NCBI RefSeq assembly: GCF_900109465.1 | Contig: NZ_FOAZ01000043.1 | Coordinates: forward strand, 1 to 35,602 | From: Streptacidiphilus jiangxiensis | GTDB lineage: Bacteria; Actinomycetota; Actinomycetes; Streptomycetales; Streptomycetaceae | DNA: 35,602 nucleotides | Direction of reading: 5' to 3' | Shown here: one piece after another, positions 23,738 to 31,583 of the stretch | How the letters are laid out: each line of letters opens with the position of its first letter | Numbering within the stretch: the stretch's first letter is position 1 | Position numbers and translations under genes: made by a program | The notes under the pieces: model-generated | What the model saw: only the letters and a program-made list of their open reading frames with translations | Database searches by the model: none | What the model was told of the DNA's origin: nothing

Positions 23738-24900
23738 GACGCTCCCTGCAGCTGGTTGTCACGGAGTTCGGTGTTGCGCTGACGCACTCGGGTGATCACC
23801 CCTCGTGCCAGGTTCGAGTAGTCATCGGCAAGCTTCACTGACGCCTCCGGGTCCGCGTAGCGGCCGTTCTCGTCCCGAGGCCGAGGAACCAACATGCCGT
23901 TCTCATCCTTGAGTTCACCCGTTGCGGCGAGGGCGAACTCACGGGCTGGCTTGCCGTGGTTGCGGCAGAGAGTGGCGATGGATCGCGCGTCGCGGACGTA
24001 CTCGTCCAGGACCATGTCAGGGTCCATCTTCGCCTGTGTCAGCAGCGTCTCGATCTTCACCCGTACGTTGAGCAGCTCCTTCGTCGCATCCCCGTTCACC
24101 TTTCGGAACCCCAGGAACACGATCGCTGCGAGCTCAACTTCGGGGTTGAGGCGACGGTTAGACCGGATCAGTCGGGTGATCGTGGCCAGGCCGCCCAGCG
24201 CGGCGTTGTCCGTGTTGTGGATGGGCGCGACCAGGTGCGTGGCCGCTGCCAGCCCCGTTCGCTGGATGGACTTGTCACCAGGCGCGAAGTCGAGCACGAT
24301 CCAGCGGTACAGGTGAGAGATCTGCGCGAGCAGAAGTGCCAGCATCAAGTAGGCAGCGAGAGAGTGAGCGTCGGACAGCTTGCTGATGCGCGCGGCGATG
24401 TCGGCGCAGTGCTTGCCGGACACTGTGGCGTCAAGGAACGGACGAAGATCCTTAATGACCTTGAGGCTTCCGTCGTTCGTGATCGCATCGCGGAGGGACT
24501 TGCCGTGGTCGTCGAACTCCCTGACGAGAGCTGAGACCTCGGCCTGAACGTCGGCCTCGGTGTCGCCGCTGCGGTCGAGCACCATCTTCAGGATCTTGGC
24601 GTGAAGACCGAAGTCTGTGCGGCTGTCACCGTTCTGGTCGAGCTCGATGTACAGGACGGGCTTGGCCGACTTGCCCTGGGCATTGCGAAGGGCCTGCTCC
24701 TCCGCCAGCATGTACGCCAAGTTGGTTGCAAGAGTCGTCTTGCCCTCGCCGCCCTTGCCGATGGTTACGCCGATCACGTTCCGCAGAAACGGGCGGAGGT
24801 ACTCGACGAGTGCCTGGAGCGACGCATCGTCTGTCATGTCGTCGAAGTCGGCGATCGCTCCGAGTCGACTCTGCAGTTCGGTGTATTCGTAGAGTTCCAA
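23734..24900 (-). CDS. parA: ParA-family partition ATPase
   Basis: A 388-residue ParA/MinD-type ATPase. The deviant Walker A motif KGGEGKTT (49-56) carries the signature lysine, YIELDQNGDSRTDFG (84-98) is the switch region, and WIVLDFAPGD is the Walker B strand. The 40-residue N-terminal extension is short. ParA forms ATP-dependent dimers on the nucleoid and moves plasmid or chromosome copies with a centromere-binding partner. The start is TTG with GGAGAAG 2-8 bases upstream. It is coupled to the next gene by a 4-base overlap. A long A+T-richer intergenic stretch lies upstream and is the natural place to look for a centromere. Third-position bias is lower than in the flanking sugar cluster. 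Confidence 0.88.
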   Translation of the reverse strand: MELYEYTELQSRLGAIADFDDMTDDASLQALVEYLRPFLRNVIGVTIGKGGEGKTTLATNLAYMLAEEQALRNAQGKSAKPVLYIELDQNGDSRTDFGLHAKILKMVLDRSGDTEADVQAEVSALVREFDDHGKSLRDAITNDGSLKVIKDLRPFLDATVSGKHCADIAARISKLSDAHSLAAYLMLALLLAQISHLYRWIVLDFAPGDKSIQRTGLAAATHLVAPIHNTDNAALGGLATITRLIRSNRRLNPEVELAAIVFLGFRKVNGDATKELLNVRVKIETLLTQAKMDPDMVLDEYVRDARSIATLCRNHGKPAREFALAATGELKDENGMLVPRPRDENGRYADPEASVKLADDYSNLARGVITRVRQRNTELRDNQLQGAS

Positions 24901-25024
24901 GACTTCTCCGCTGTCGCGAGATGGCCACGAGAGCCACGCGCTAGCTTGTCCACGGCAGGTGCACTCATCGGCAGCCCGCCCGCGTGTCCTCGGCCGTGAC
25001 CATACACGGGGATGCGAGTCGATG

Positions 25025-25037
25025 TCACGTCACGTCA
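25025..25037. repeat. Tandem TCACGTCACGTCA
   Basis: Two overlapping CACGTCA units, with another CACGTCAC at 25361-25368. This is a candidate half-site of a DNA-binding protein such as the ParA partner; the role is inferred. Confidence 0.3.
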
Positions 25038-25328
25038 AAGTATTTCCGTTCGTGTTGCCTTGAAGGCATCCGAACCGGACCCGCGTTCCCTCCATTTCTG
25101 GCGCACCGGGGAATTGATCTAATTCGGCGAGGCTCTAATGTGGCGTCAATTCGGGCGTCTAGCTCGACCGCTCGAAGCCTCTGTTCAATGCCCCTAGTGA
25201 AGCGAGCGACCAGGTGGGTCGATCGGCGAGGTGGGACTGCTGAGTGCGCGAGTGAGTAAGTGAGTGAAGTATGTGACTTTGTGAAACATGCAGGTCAGGG
25301 GCGACTTTGCCAACTCTTTACGGAGTGA

Positions 25329-25342
25329 GGATGGCGCCATCC
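25329..25342. repeat. Perfect 14-bp palindrome GGATGGCGCCATCC
   Basis: The sequence equals its own reverse complement. It lies in the A+T-richer gap upstream of parA and near the end of the kinase gene. It is a candidate dimeric-protein site. Confidence 0.4.
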
Positions 25343-25562
25343 GCGCGAGATAGACATGTACACGTCACTCGTTGAGGGCTGGATTCGGTGGATGACTTGC
25401 GCGATGAGGAGCGGGAGGGCTCGATTTCTGGCGATGAATTGGACGCCAACACACTTGATTCGCAGCCTGACCGCGCAGCATGTGGTGTTGAGTACGCCGT
25501 TGTTGTTGTTGACCTGGCGAAGGCAACGGCGAGCTTTGCCGGTAAGGGTGCAGGCTGCTACC

Positions 25563-26999
25563 TCAATGGCTCCTTGCAGCTGCGGCAATGACCGTGCTGG
25601 TGGCGAACCATGTCGCCAGGCCAGCTGCAGATGCGATGCCGAAGCCACAGCGCTCGGCAAGCAGTGCGGCGCCCACGGCTCCGTTGAACATGCCGACGCA
25701 TGCAGCGAGATTGGCGAGACCCCAAGACAACTTGCCGAGCTGACGAGCGGCTCGGCGCACAGCCTCAACAGCGCTGAGAAGCAGCGGGCCGCCGAGGGCG
25801 TTGGCGAGCAGCGCTATCCACCATGGGAGTGCTGTGGCGAAGAGGATGAGCAAGGTACCCGCGATGGTCAGAAGGACCACGAGGAGTGCACTGACCGGAC
25901 TCTGGCCTGGGGGAGCATCCCCCCTGTTCGATGCATCTGCCTCAGCCGCAGGGCCCTTCCAGAGCGTGATGGCAGCAGTCATCAGCAGGCCGCTGATGAG
26001 CGGCCAGGGTTCCGGCCAGTGCGCGAATTCGACCTCCTCCAGGGCGAGGATGACCGAGCCGACGGTCGCGCCTGCTGCGGTAGCCAGCCGACGGCCGCGC
26101 ACCGGGGCGATGTCGAGCACCGTCACCACCCCGCTTGGTCCGTCAGCCCGGGAGCCTGCGCCGAACGCTGTAGCCCGCGCGATCGCGGAGAGGAGGTTGT
26201 CCACGGACTGGGCGTCAGGCGGTCGGCATTCTGGCTCCTTCTCCAGCAGATGCGCCACCAGGTCGGCGAGGTCGGCCGGGATGTGGGGGCGTTGAGCGTC
26301 CACCCGGCCTGGCACGTTGCTGGCATGTTGTGCCAGTACCTGCCACTGGTCTCCCACGAAGGGTGGCTCTCCGGTGAGGAGCTGGTGCATGAGGCATCCC
26401 AGCGCGTACAGGTCTGTGCGCGGCCCAGCCTCACCTCGGGCTTGCTCTGGAGCCATGTAGGTGGGGGTGCCGATCGCGACGCCGGTCGTGGTCAGTGAGC
26501 GGGCCGCCCTGCTGTCGGCAGGGCGCGCGATGCCGAAGTCGAGGAGTTTGACGGTGCCGTCCTGGGCGAGCCAGATGTTGTCCGGCTTGATGTCGCGGTG
26601 AACGACACCCGCGCTGTGCGCCGCCTGTAGGCCGGCGCAGATCTGGTGGCTCCAGCTGATGACGTCCGAGACCGCCGATGCCCCGGTGCGGCAGACAGTG
26701 CCTAGCGAGCGGCCCTTGAGCAGTTCCATCACCAGGTACATCACCCCGCGGCCGTCGACGTGCTCTTCGCCGTGGTCGTAGACGGTCACGATGTGGGGGT
26801 CGCTGAGCGAGGCGGCCAGGAGCGCTTCGCGGCGGAACCGCTCGCGGTCACGGTGGTCTGCGTCGAGGCCGGGGTGTAGCAGCTTGATAGCCACGGGTCG
26901 GCGGAGTGAGATGTCGTATCCGCGCCAGACCTCGCCCATGCCGCCACGGCCGAGGACCTCCTCAAGCCTGTACCGACCACTGAGGACTGTGCCCTGCAT
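25563..26999 (-). CDS. Membrane Ser/Thr protein kinase
   Basis: A 478-residue protein with a complete Hanks-type kinase domain: G-loop GRGGMG (17-22), ATP-anchoring K39 in VAIKLL, HRDIKPDN (134-141), DFG (154-156) and APE (183-185). After about residue 300 come several hydrophobic segments (LATAAGATVGSVILAL, LISGLLMTAAITLW, SALLVVLLTIAGTLLILFATALPWWIALL, and two near the C-terminus), giving a polytopic membrane tail instead of the usual single helix plus PASTA domain. The kinase domain is cytoplasmic. The ATG has AAGGA 3-7 bases upstream. It is divergent from the Mrr-like nuclease gene. Targets are unknown; autophosphorylation in the loop SLTTTGVAIGTPT is expected from the family. Confidence 0.9.
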   Translation of the reverse strand: MQGTVLSGRYRLEEVLGRGGMGEVWRGYDISLRRPVAIKLLHPGLDADHRDRERFRREALLAASLSDPHIVTVYDHGEEHVDGRGVMYLVMELLKGRSLGTVCRTGASAVSDVISWSHQICAGLQAAHSAGVVHRDIKPDNIWLAQDGTVKLLDFGIARPADSRAARSLTTTGVAIGTPTYMAPEQARGEAGPRTDLYALGCLMHQLLTGEPPFVGDQWQVLAQHASNVPGRVDAQRPHIPADLADLVAHLLEKEPECRPPDAQSVDNLLSAIARATAFGAGSRADGPSGVVTVLDIAPVRGRRLATAAGATVGSVILALEEVEFAHWPEPWPLISGLLMTAAITLWKGPAAEADASNRGDAPPGQSPVSALLVVLLTIAGTLLILFATALPWWIALLANALGGPLLLSAVEAVRRAARQLGKLSWGLANLAACVGMFNGAVGAALLAERCGFGIASAAGLATWFATSTVIAAAARSH

Positions 27000-27211
27000 G
27001 GTTCCTTCCGAGTCCTGGTCTCCACCGGTGCCCGGTTGGCTGGCGAAGTGCGGCGCAGCCTATGTGCCCGCGCGGGAATCGCCCCGGTTGGGCAGCTGGG
27101 CTCGTCCTGCTGCGCCGGGTCGCGCGGTGCGGTCGGTCGGCCGGCCTGGAGCGGCGGAGCGCTCCGCGACGGGTCGACCTAGGATGCCTACGCACCGACA
27201 CGGGGGGATAC

Positions 27212-27937
27212 ATGGCACGCCGCTCGACCGCATACCGCCGCCGCTCTACCAGGTACCGCCGCCGGTTTCCGGCTCGTCGAAGGGGGATGAACCGGGCGCA
27301 GCGCCGGCTGGCAGTGCGCGGCCTGCTGCTGGTTGTGGTGATCGGGGTGCTGGACTGGCTCTACAACGAGGGCCGCGCGCATGCCGCAGTGGCCGGGTTG
27401 CTGCTCACGCTGCTGCTCCTGGCGGGTGTCCTGGCGGGGATCGGCTGGTGGGCGGCGCGGATGGTGAAGGCGCGCCGGGCCCGCGAGCGGGAGCTCGTCC
27501 GCCTGGAGGAGGAAGCGCAGCGCCGGTGGGCGCGTCAGCGGCAGTTGCGGGACCTCCAGGTCTTCCTGGCCATGGACCCGCGCGAGTTCGAGGAGTCGCT
27601 GGCGGAGCTTTGCCGACGGGACGGCTGCACCTTCGTCCGGGTCGTCGGTGGCTCCGGGGACCTGGGCGCGGACGTCATCGCCCGGACGCCGGACGGCCGG
27701 GTCATGGTCATCCAGGCGAAGCGGTTCGGCCCGCGGAACCGGGTGGGGAGCCAGGCGGTGCAGATCGTGAACGGGACCGCGCGCGACCAGCACGGCGCGG
27801 ACCTGGCCGTCATCGTCACCACCTCGAGCTTCACCCGGCAGGCCCGCGAGTTCGCCGGCCGCGTCGGCATCGTGCTCGTCGACGAGCAGGGCCTCGCCGG
27901 GTGGGCGAACCAGTCCGGTTCGGCGCCCTGGAACTGA
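27212..27937 (+). CDS. Membrane-anchored Mrr-like restriction endonuclease
   Basis: A 241-residue protein. A very basic N-terminus (RRSTAYRRRSTRYRRRFPARRR) is followed by two membrane helices (about 36-50 and 58-80), a charged coiled segment (85-113) and an Mrr-type nuclease domain. Its motifs are FEESLAELCRRDGC, GGSGDLGADVI (D154) and VMVIQAKR (Q168, K170), which form the D-QxK metal site, then VGSQAVQIVNGTAR and VLVDEQGLAGW. Such membrane-tethered Mrr proteins are common in actinobacteria, and Mrr enzymes often cut modified DNA; the role here is not known. The ATG has GGGGGGA 4 bases upstream. The kinase gene starts 213 bases away on the other strand. Confidence 0.85.
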   Translation: MARRSTAYRRRSTRYRRRFPARRRGMNRAQRRLAVRGLLLVVVIGVLDWLYNEGRAHAAVAGLLLTLLLLAGVLAGIGWWAARMVKARRARERELVRLEEEAQRRWARQRQLRDLQVFLAMDPREFEESLAELCRRDGCTFVRVVGGSGDLGADVIARTPDGRVMVIQAKRFGPRNRVGSQAVQIVNGTARDQHGADLAVIVTTSSFTRQAREFAGRVGIVLVDEQGLAGWANQSGSAPWN

Positions 27938-28115
27938 TCCCGGGCCAGGGGCGGCACGCCGAATTGTGCGGAAACGCCCATGCTGCCCGGAGGTCGAGCG
28001 GATACTGGGGATGCCACCGCGTCGGCGCTGGCTCCGCCTCCCCCGTGCGGAGCTGCGACCGGCGCGGTGCCGTTTCGGGCCGGTCGAACGGGTAGGGCGC
28101 GAGCCGACGGCGGAA

Positions 28116-28132
28116 CCCCGCTGTGCGCGGGG
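28116..28132 (-). terminator. Short hairpin after the small membrane protein gene
   Basis: CCCCGC and GCGGGG form a 6-bp stem with a 5-base loop, 11 bases beyond the stop of the gene at 28143. The stem is short and has no T-run, so support is modest. Confidence 0.35.
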
Positions 28133-28142
28133 CGGCCCTCCG

Positions 28143-28316
28143 TTACCGCCAGGTCAGGCGCCCGAGCCATCCCACGGCCGAGCCGGCCGCCAGAGCGGAC
28201 AGGGGCAGTACCGCGGCGAGCACCTTCCCAGCCCGGCGCCAGGTCGGGCGCTCCTGGACGGTCAGGGTCAGCTGGCCGATCTCGATGCGGATGTAGGGGC
28301 GGCGGCGCGAGGTCAC
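28143..28316 (-). CDS. Small single-pass membrane protein (57 residues)
   Basis: It is translated from a GTG that overlaps the stop of the upstream gene (GTGA), with AGGAGCA directly before it. The N-terminal 31 residues are basic and beta-like (RRRPYIRIEIGQLTLTVQERPTWRR). Residues 32-50 are one hydrophobic helix (VLAAVLPLSALAAGSAVGW), and the tail is basic. Inferred topology is N-terminus inside. It is probably co-translated with the 359-residue protein; function is unknown. The small size and overlap make it easy to miss. Confidence 0.6.
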   Translation of the reverse strand: MTSRRRPYIRIEIGQLTLTVQERPTWRRAGKVLAAVLPLSALAAGSAVGWLGRLTWR

Positions 28317-29392
28317 TGCTCCTCCCGGCCGGTGTGGGCGGCGTCGCCGCGGCGTGCGGCCCGCCGCCGCTGCTGCTCCTGCCCGAAGCGTTGGAGCTGC
28401 CGTCGGACCCGCTCGCCGAGCGCGGCCGGATCGGCGCAGCCGGGGTCGGCTTCGGCGGCGGCCTGCGTCCACGTCAGCTGGCTGGCGAGGTAGGCGCGGA
28501 GCACCGCCCGGTCCCTGGCCCCGAGGGCTGCCTCGGCCCGCTGTTGGAGTTGGCCGGGCAGCCGCGAGAGGACTGCCTCCTCGACGCTGGGGTCTGCCGG
28601 GGACCAGGTCGGCATGGCGTGGGCGCGTGCCTGGTAGCAGGGCTCGGCGAGGTCGAGGATCAGGACGGACTGGTTGCCGATCAGGTGCCGGTACAGCGGC
28701 TTCACGTCCGGGCCGGGCCCCGCGATCGACTCCCACAGCCGCCTCCGCAGCTCGTCATCCGTGAAGGCGCGCACGTCGAGGTTCGAGCAGCCGGCGACCG
28801 CGGCGGCCAGGGCGGCGAGCAGCTCGGGATGGTCGGCTGGCCCGGCGGCGAACATCCCCGTGTCGTCCAGGACCTGGTCCGCCAGCCAGTGGCGGCGCAG
28901 CGCCTCCAGGTGTGCGGGGTAGTCCGGGTGGCCGACGCAGGTCCGGGCGGCCAGCACCGCGGCGGGCAGTGAGCGCATCCCGGCGTACACCGCGCCCGGT
29001 CCGAAGCCGGCGGCGTGCTCCCACAACGCGAGTGCGTCCCCGTCGCCGGCGTGCTTGGTGACGTCGACGTAGACGTGGATCCCGGCCCTCGCCAGCTCGG
29101 CGGCCGCCGCCGCATACGGGGCCTGGGTGCCGACTGCTGCTGCGCGCCCGAGCACGTAGTCCAGCTGCCGGACCGTCCTGGTGTCCGGGTCGGGGAGGCC
29201 GAACTGGGGCACGTACCACGGCAGGTCGGCCACGCTTTCGTCGTGCGGGCTTCGCAGCGACCGTGCCGCGCCGACGGCGGTGCCGAGGGTGCGGACGGAC
29301 CGCGTCGCGTCCAGCGCGATCTCGGCGAGCGACCGCTGGGCGGAGACGGGGGCGGGTTGGGCGGCAGCCGGTGGCGGGGGAGTGGTGGACAC
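28313..29392 (-). CDS. Hypothetical protein with C-terminal sigma-like helix region
   Basis: A 359-residue protein, not recognised as a whole. Residues 1-20 are Pro/Ala-rich. The middle (60-230) is Ala/Asp-rich helix. The C-terminal 70 residues (RAVLRAYLASQLTWTQAAAEADPGCADPAALGERVRRQLQRFGQEQQRRR) resemble a helix-turn-helix of sigma-region-4 type, with a very basic tail. The start is GTG with GGAGGAAG 5 bases upstream. It is coupled to the small membrane protein by GTGA and is divergent from the WhiB-like gene across 255 bases. A regulatory role is possible but unproven. Confidence 0.65.
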   Translation of the reverse strand: MSTTPPPPAAAQPAPVSAQRSLAEIALDATRSVRTLGTAVGAARSLRSPHDESVADLPWYVPQFGLPDPDTRTVRQLDYVLGRAAAVGTQAPYAAAAAELARAGIHVYVDVTKHAGDGDALALWEHAAGFGPGAVYAGMRSLPAAVLAARTCVGHPDYPAHLEALRRHWLADQVLDDTGMFAAGPADHPELLAALAAAVAGCSNLDVRAFTDDELRRRLWESIAGPGPDVKPLYRHLIGNQSVLILDLAEPCYQARAHAMPTWSPADPSVEEAVLSRLPGQLQQRAEAALGARDRAVLRAYLASQLTWTQAAAEADPGCADPAALGERVRRQLQRFGQEQQRRRAARRGDAAHTGREEQ

Positions 29393-29647
29393 AGGTCTTC
29401 CTCCAAGACGCGGTTCGGGACAGTCCTTTCACTGATAGGCAGCGGCGCGCACGACGAACAGCAGAAAATCTTGAGCCGCCTCCGGAGGCCGTGGGGAACT
29501 CCCGGCGGATCGGGCGCCAGGCGGCGAGGAATTCACCCGATCGAGTGTCCGGAGCTGGGAGTGGGCACCCGGGCTCCCCTACGCTCACCCCTCCGGGCCG
29601 GTGCGTAGGGTGGGGCCAGCCGGTAGCTGGTGGGGGAGGCGACGCTG

Positions 29648-29959
29648 ATGAAGGAAGAGAGCGGCTGGGCGGAGCGGGCCGCGTGCCGACAGGACGACCC
29701 CGAGTCGTTGTTCGTCGAGGGGGCCGAGCAGAACCGCGCGAAGGCCGTCTGCATGGGCTGCCCGGTCCGTACCGAGTGCCTTGCGGACGCGCTCGACAAC
29801 CGGGTCGAACACGGCGTCTGGGGAGGAATGACCGAGAGGGAGCGACGCGCCCTGCTGCGCCGCCGTCCCACGGTCGCCTCCTGGCGGAGCCTGCTCGAGG
29901 CGGCCCGGGACGAGCACGAGCTGCAGTACGCGGGCGGGCAGCTGCCGCGGGCCGTCTGA
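29648..29959 (+). CDS. WhiB-family iron-sulfur regulator
   Basis: A 103-residue Wbl protein. Four cysteines C13, C35, C38 and C44 in the order C-x21-C-x2-C-x5-C bind a 4Fe-4S cluster. GVWGG (56-60) is the beta-turn, followed by MTERERRALLRRR, the basic DNA- or sigma-contact segment. Family members bind the primary sigma factor and control development, redox stress or antibiotic tolerance. The C-terminal 30 residues are an acidic helix. The ATG with GGGGGAGG 10 bases upstream is preferred; an in-frame GTG 18 bases earlier is possible. Which Wbl subclass it belongs to is not decided. Confidence 0.93.
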   Translation: MKEESGWAERAACRQDDPESLFVEGAEQNRAKAVCMGCPVRTECLADALDNRVEHGVWGGMTERERRALLRRRPTVASWRSLLEAARDEHELQYAGGQLPRAV

Positions 29960-30089
29960 CCGGCGGCCGGTCACGGTCCTGGCCGGGTGCACTCCGCGGC
30001 GTACGGGCCGGGACCGGCCCTGCTTGAGACGATGAGCATGCGGCTGCGCCGCGGGAACATCCGGTTGGACGTGGGCGAGGAGGCCGGCA

Positions 30090-30740
30090 ATGGAGCGGTT
30101 CGAGCCGGGGGAGACGGTGGTCCGCCGAGACCTGTTCCGCGGCCGGGTGTGGAGCGCCACTGCCCTGCGCGTCGTCGAGGACACCGACCAGGCCCTGGTC
30201 ACCGCATGCCGGCCCGGCGCCGAGGCGATGGCGTCCCGCACCTACGTCCAGTCCCGGGCCACGGGAGACGACGCGGACCGCAAGCAGGCGATTCCCGACC
30301 TTGCGGCCGGCTCCTGGGAGCTGGCCCCCTGGCACTGGCAGCAGACGGTGCTGCTCATGTGGAAGCCGCCGGCCGCCTGGTACTCCGTCAACGCGTTCTT
30401 CGACCCTGGCCCTGGCCACGAGCTGCTGCGCTGGTACGTCAACTTCGAACGACCCATGGTCCGCACCGCGGAGGGCTTCGACACCTTCGACCTCCTCCTG
30501 GACCTGGTGGTCGCCGCCGACCTGTCGACCTGGGAGTGGAAGGACGTCGACGAGTTCGAGCTCGGCTGTCGGCTCGGGGTCGTCGACGCCGAGGACCGTC
30601 GTCAGGTGGAGGCTGCCACGACAGAGGTCCTCAAGCTGATCGAGAAGCGCGGCGGCCCCTTCACGCCTTCCAGTGGGTGGGCGACCTGGCGCTCCGATCC
30701 GTCCTGGCCGGCCACCGTCCTGCCCTCTGGCGCCAACTGA
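30090..30740 (+). CDS. DUF402-family protein
   Basis: A 216-residue protein with the DUF402 core: LLMWKPPAAWYSVNAFFD (88-105), LLRWYVNFERPMVRTAEGFDTFDLLLDLVV (112-141) and WEWKDVDEFELGCRLGVVD (148-166). The acidic residues of the second and third blocks bind metal in characterised relatives such as FomD, a nucleotidyl-phosphonate hydrolase of fosfomycin biosynthesis, so a phosphoanhydride hydrolase on a nucleotide is the family-based guess. The ATG has GGAGG 7-8 bases upstream. It lies 130 bases after the WhiB-like gene on the same strand and is convergent with the 177-residue protein. Confidence 0.85.
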   Translation: MERFEPGETVVRRDLFRGRVWSATALRVVEDTDQALVTACRPGAEAMASRTYVQSRATGDDADRKQAIPDLAAGSWELAPWHWQQTVLLMWKPPAAWYSVNAFFDPGPGHELLRWYVNFERPMVRTAEGFDTFDLLLDLVVAADLSTWEWKDVDEFELGCRLGVVDAEDRRQVEAATTEVLKLIEKRGGPFTPSSGWATWRSDPSWPATVLPSGAN

Positions 30741-30840
30741 CGGCTCGCCGTCCACCATCCCCCGCCGCCGCGTGGAAGCAGAGCCGATCGGGTCCATCCC
30801 GGGCGGCGCCGGCGACGGGGCGCGGCGGAGCGGTGGTCCG

Positions 30841-31374
30841 TCAGGCTGGCCGGCCGACCCAGGCCTCGTGCGTCGCCGCGACGAAGTCGTTCTCTCGGAG
30901 TCGGCCCCGCAGAATTCCGACGCGGGTGCGCCCCTCCAACACCTGCAGGCCGCTTGCCGACGAGTCCAGCAGCCTCCGGTCCAGCAGAAGCGGCGGCCGC
31001 TTCCAGGTTCCGTGGTCCCTCCACATCTCCGCGACGCCGACGTGGATGCCCGAGTCGCGCACGCTGACGTAGTGGCCCGGGTGGAGGGCGAACGTCTCGA
31101 TGCAGTCCGCCTCGGACAGACCGGTCGGCATCGTGCTCAGCTCCACCGCCGTGACCATCTCGAGCGTCCACACGATCGCGGTGAGGTCGACGTGCCCGTA
31201 GTCGCGTTCGAAGGGACCGTGGTCACCGTGGTCGTAGAGGAACTGCTCGACGACGTCGTCCGGCCACTGGAGCGAGGCGATCATGGGGTCGGCGCGGAAG
31301 GCTGCAAAGCTCAGGCCGAGGCCGTAGTCGGGCCGGCGGCGGCGCATCAGTTCGCGCAGGTCGGTCAGCTTCAC
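30841..31374 (-). CDS. Hypothetical protein (177 residues)
   Basis: No family was recognised. Features are a basic N-terminus (MKLTDLRELMRRRRPDYGLGLSFAAFRADPMIA), a WPDDVVEQFLYDHGDHGPFERDYGHVDL stretch, and IETFALHPGHYVSVRDSGIHVG in the middle. The first part recalls small phage/plasmid proteins that judge a threshold, but no claim is made. TAGGGT sits 6 bases before the GTG, matching a TANNNT -10 box, so the mRNA may be leaderless. The gene has strong G/C third positions and faces the DUF402 gene. Confidence 0.65.
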   Translation of the reverse strand: MKLTDLRELMRRRRPDYGLGLSFAAFRADPMIASLQWPDDVVEQFLYDHGDHGPFERDYGHVDLTAIVWTLEMVTAVELSTMPTGLSEADCIETFALHPGHYVSVRDSGIHVGVAEMWRDHGTWKRPPLLLDRRLLDSSASGLQVLEGRTRVGILRGRLRENDFVAATHEAWVGRPA

Positions 31375-31583
31375 GGCTCTACCCTAGGACCCGCAGCTCA
31401 GGCGCCCGTGCCGTCTGTGCCGCTCACCGCAGGCTTGGGCGATCGTCAGGGCGCTGGATGAGCGGCGTCAGGACGCCGAGCTGATGTCCGACGCCTTCGC
31501 CCCCGCCGGGTCAACAGGTGCTTCTCCCTCCGGCGGCCGCAGGGGCGATCGGCGATGTCGGACCCGGGTGAGAGCGTGCCCCC

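Larger units (their letters stand above)
24901..25562. other. A+T-richer intergenic region upstream of parA
   Basis: These 662 bases have no accepted gene and are clearly less G+C-rich than the surroundings, especially 25100-25560. Seen here are one DnaA-box-like TTGTCCACG (24946-24954), overlapping CACGTCA copies (25025-25037), irregular GAGTG/GTGAG repeats (25237-25280), a perfect palindrome (25329-25342) and GACATGTACACGTC, a near-palindrome (25353-25366). A partition site, an origin or the parA promoter could lie here. The small open frame 25388-25591 is doubtful. Confidence 0.5.

Noticed and set aside
24946..24954. TTGTCCACG as a DnaA box marking an origin.
   Set aside because: Only one copy is present in the gap; a similar copy lies inside the kinase gene, so it is probably chance.
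25388..25591. Rightward frame of 67 residues with an acidic start (VDDLRDEEREGSISGDELD).
   Set aside because: No clear ribosome site or family, it overlaps the end of the kinase gene by 29 bases, and third-position bias is weak. It remains possible but unsupported.
30765..30828. CCGCCGCG and CGCGGCGG as a terminator between the DUF402 gene and the 177-residue gene.
   Set aside because: The 8-bp arms are 48 bases apart and such G+C-rich complements are common here by chance.
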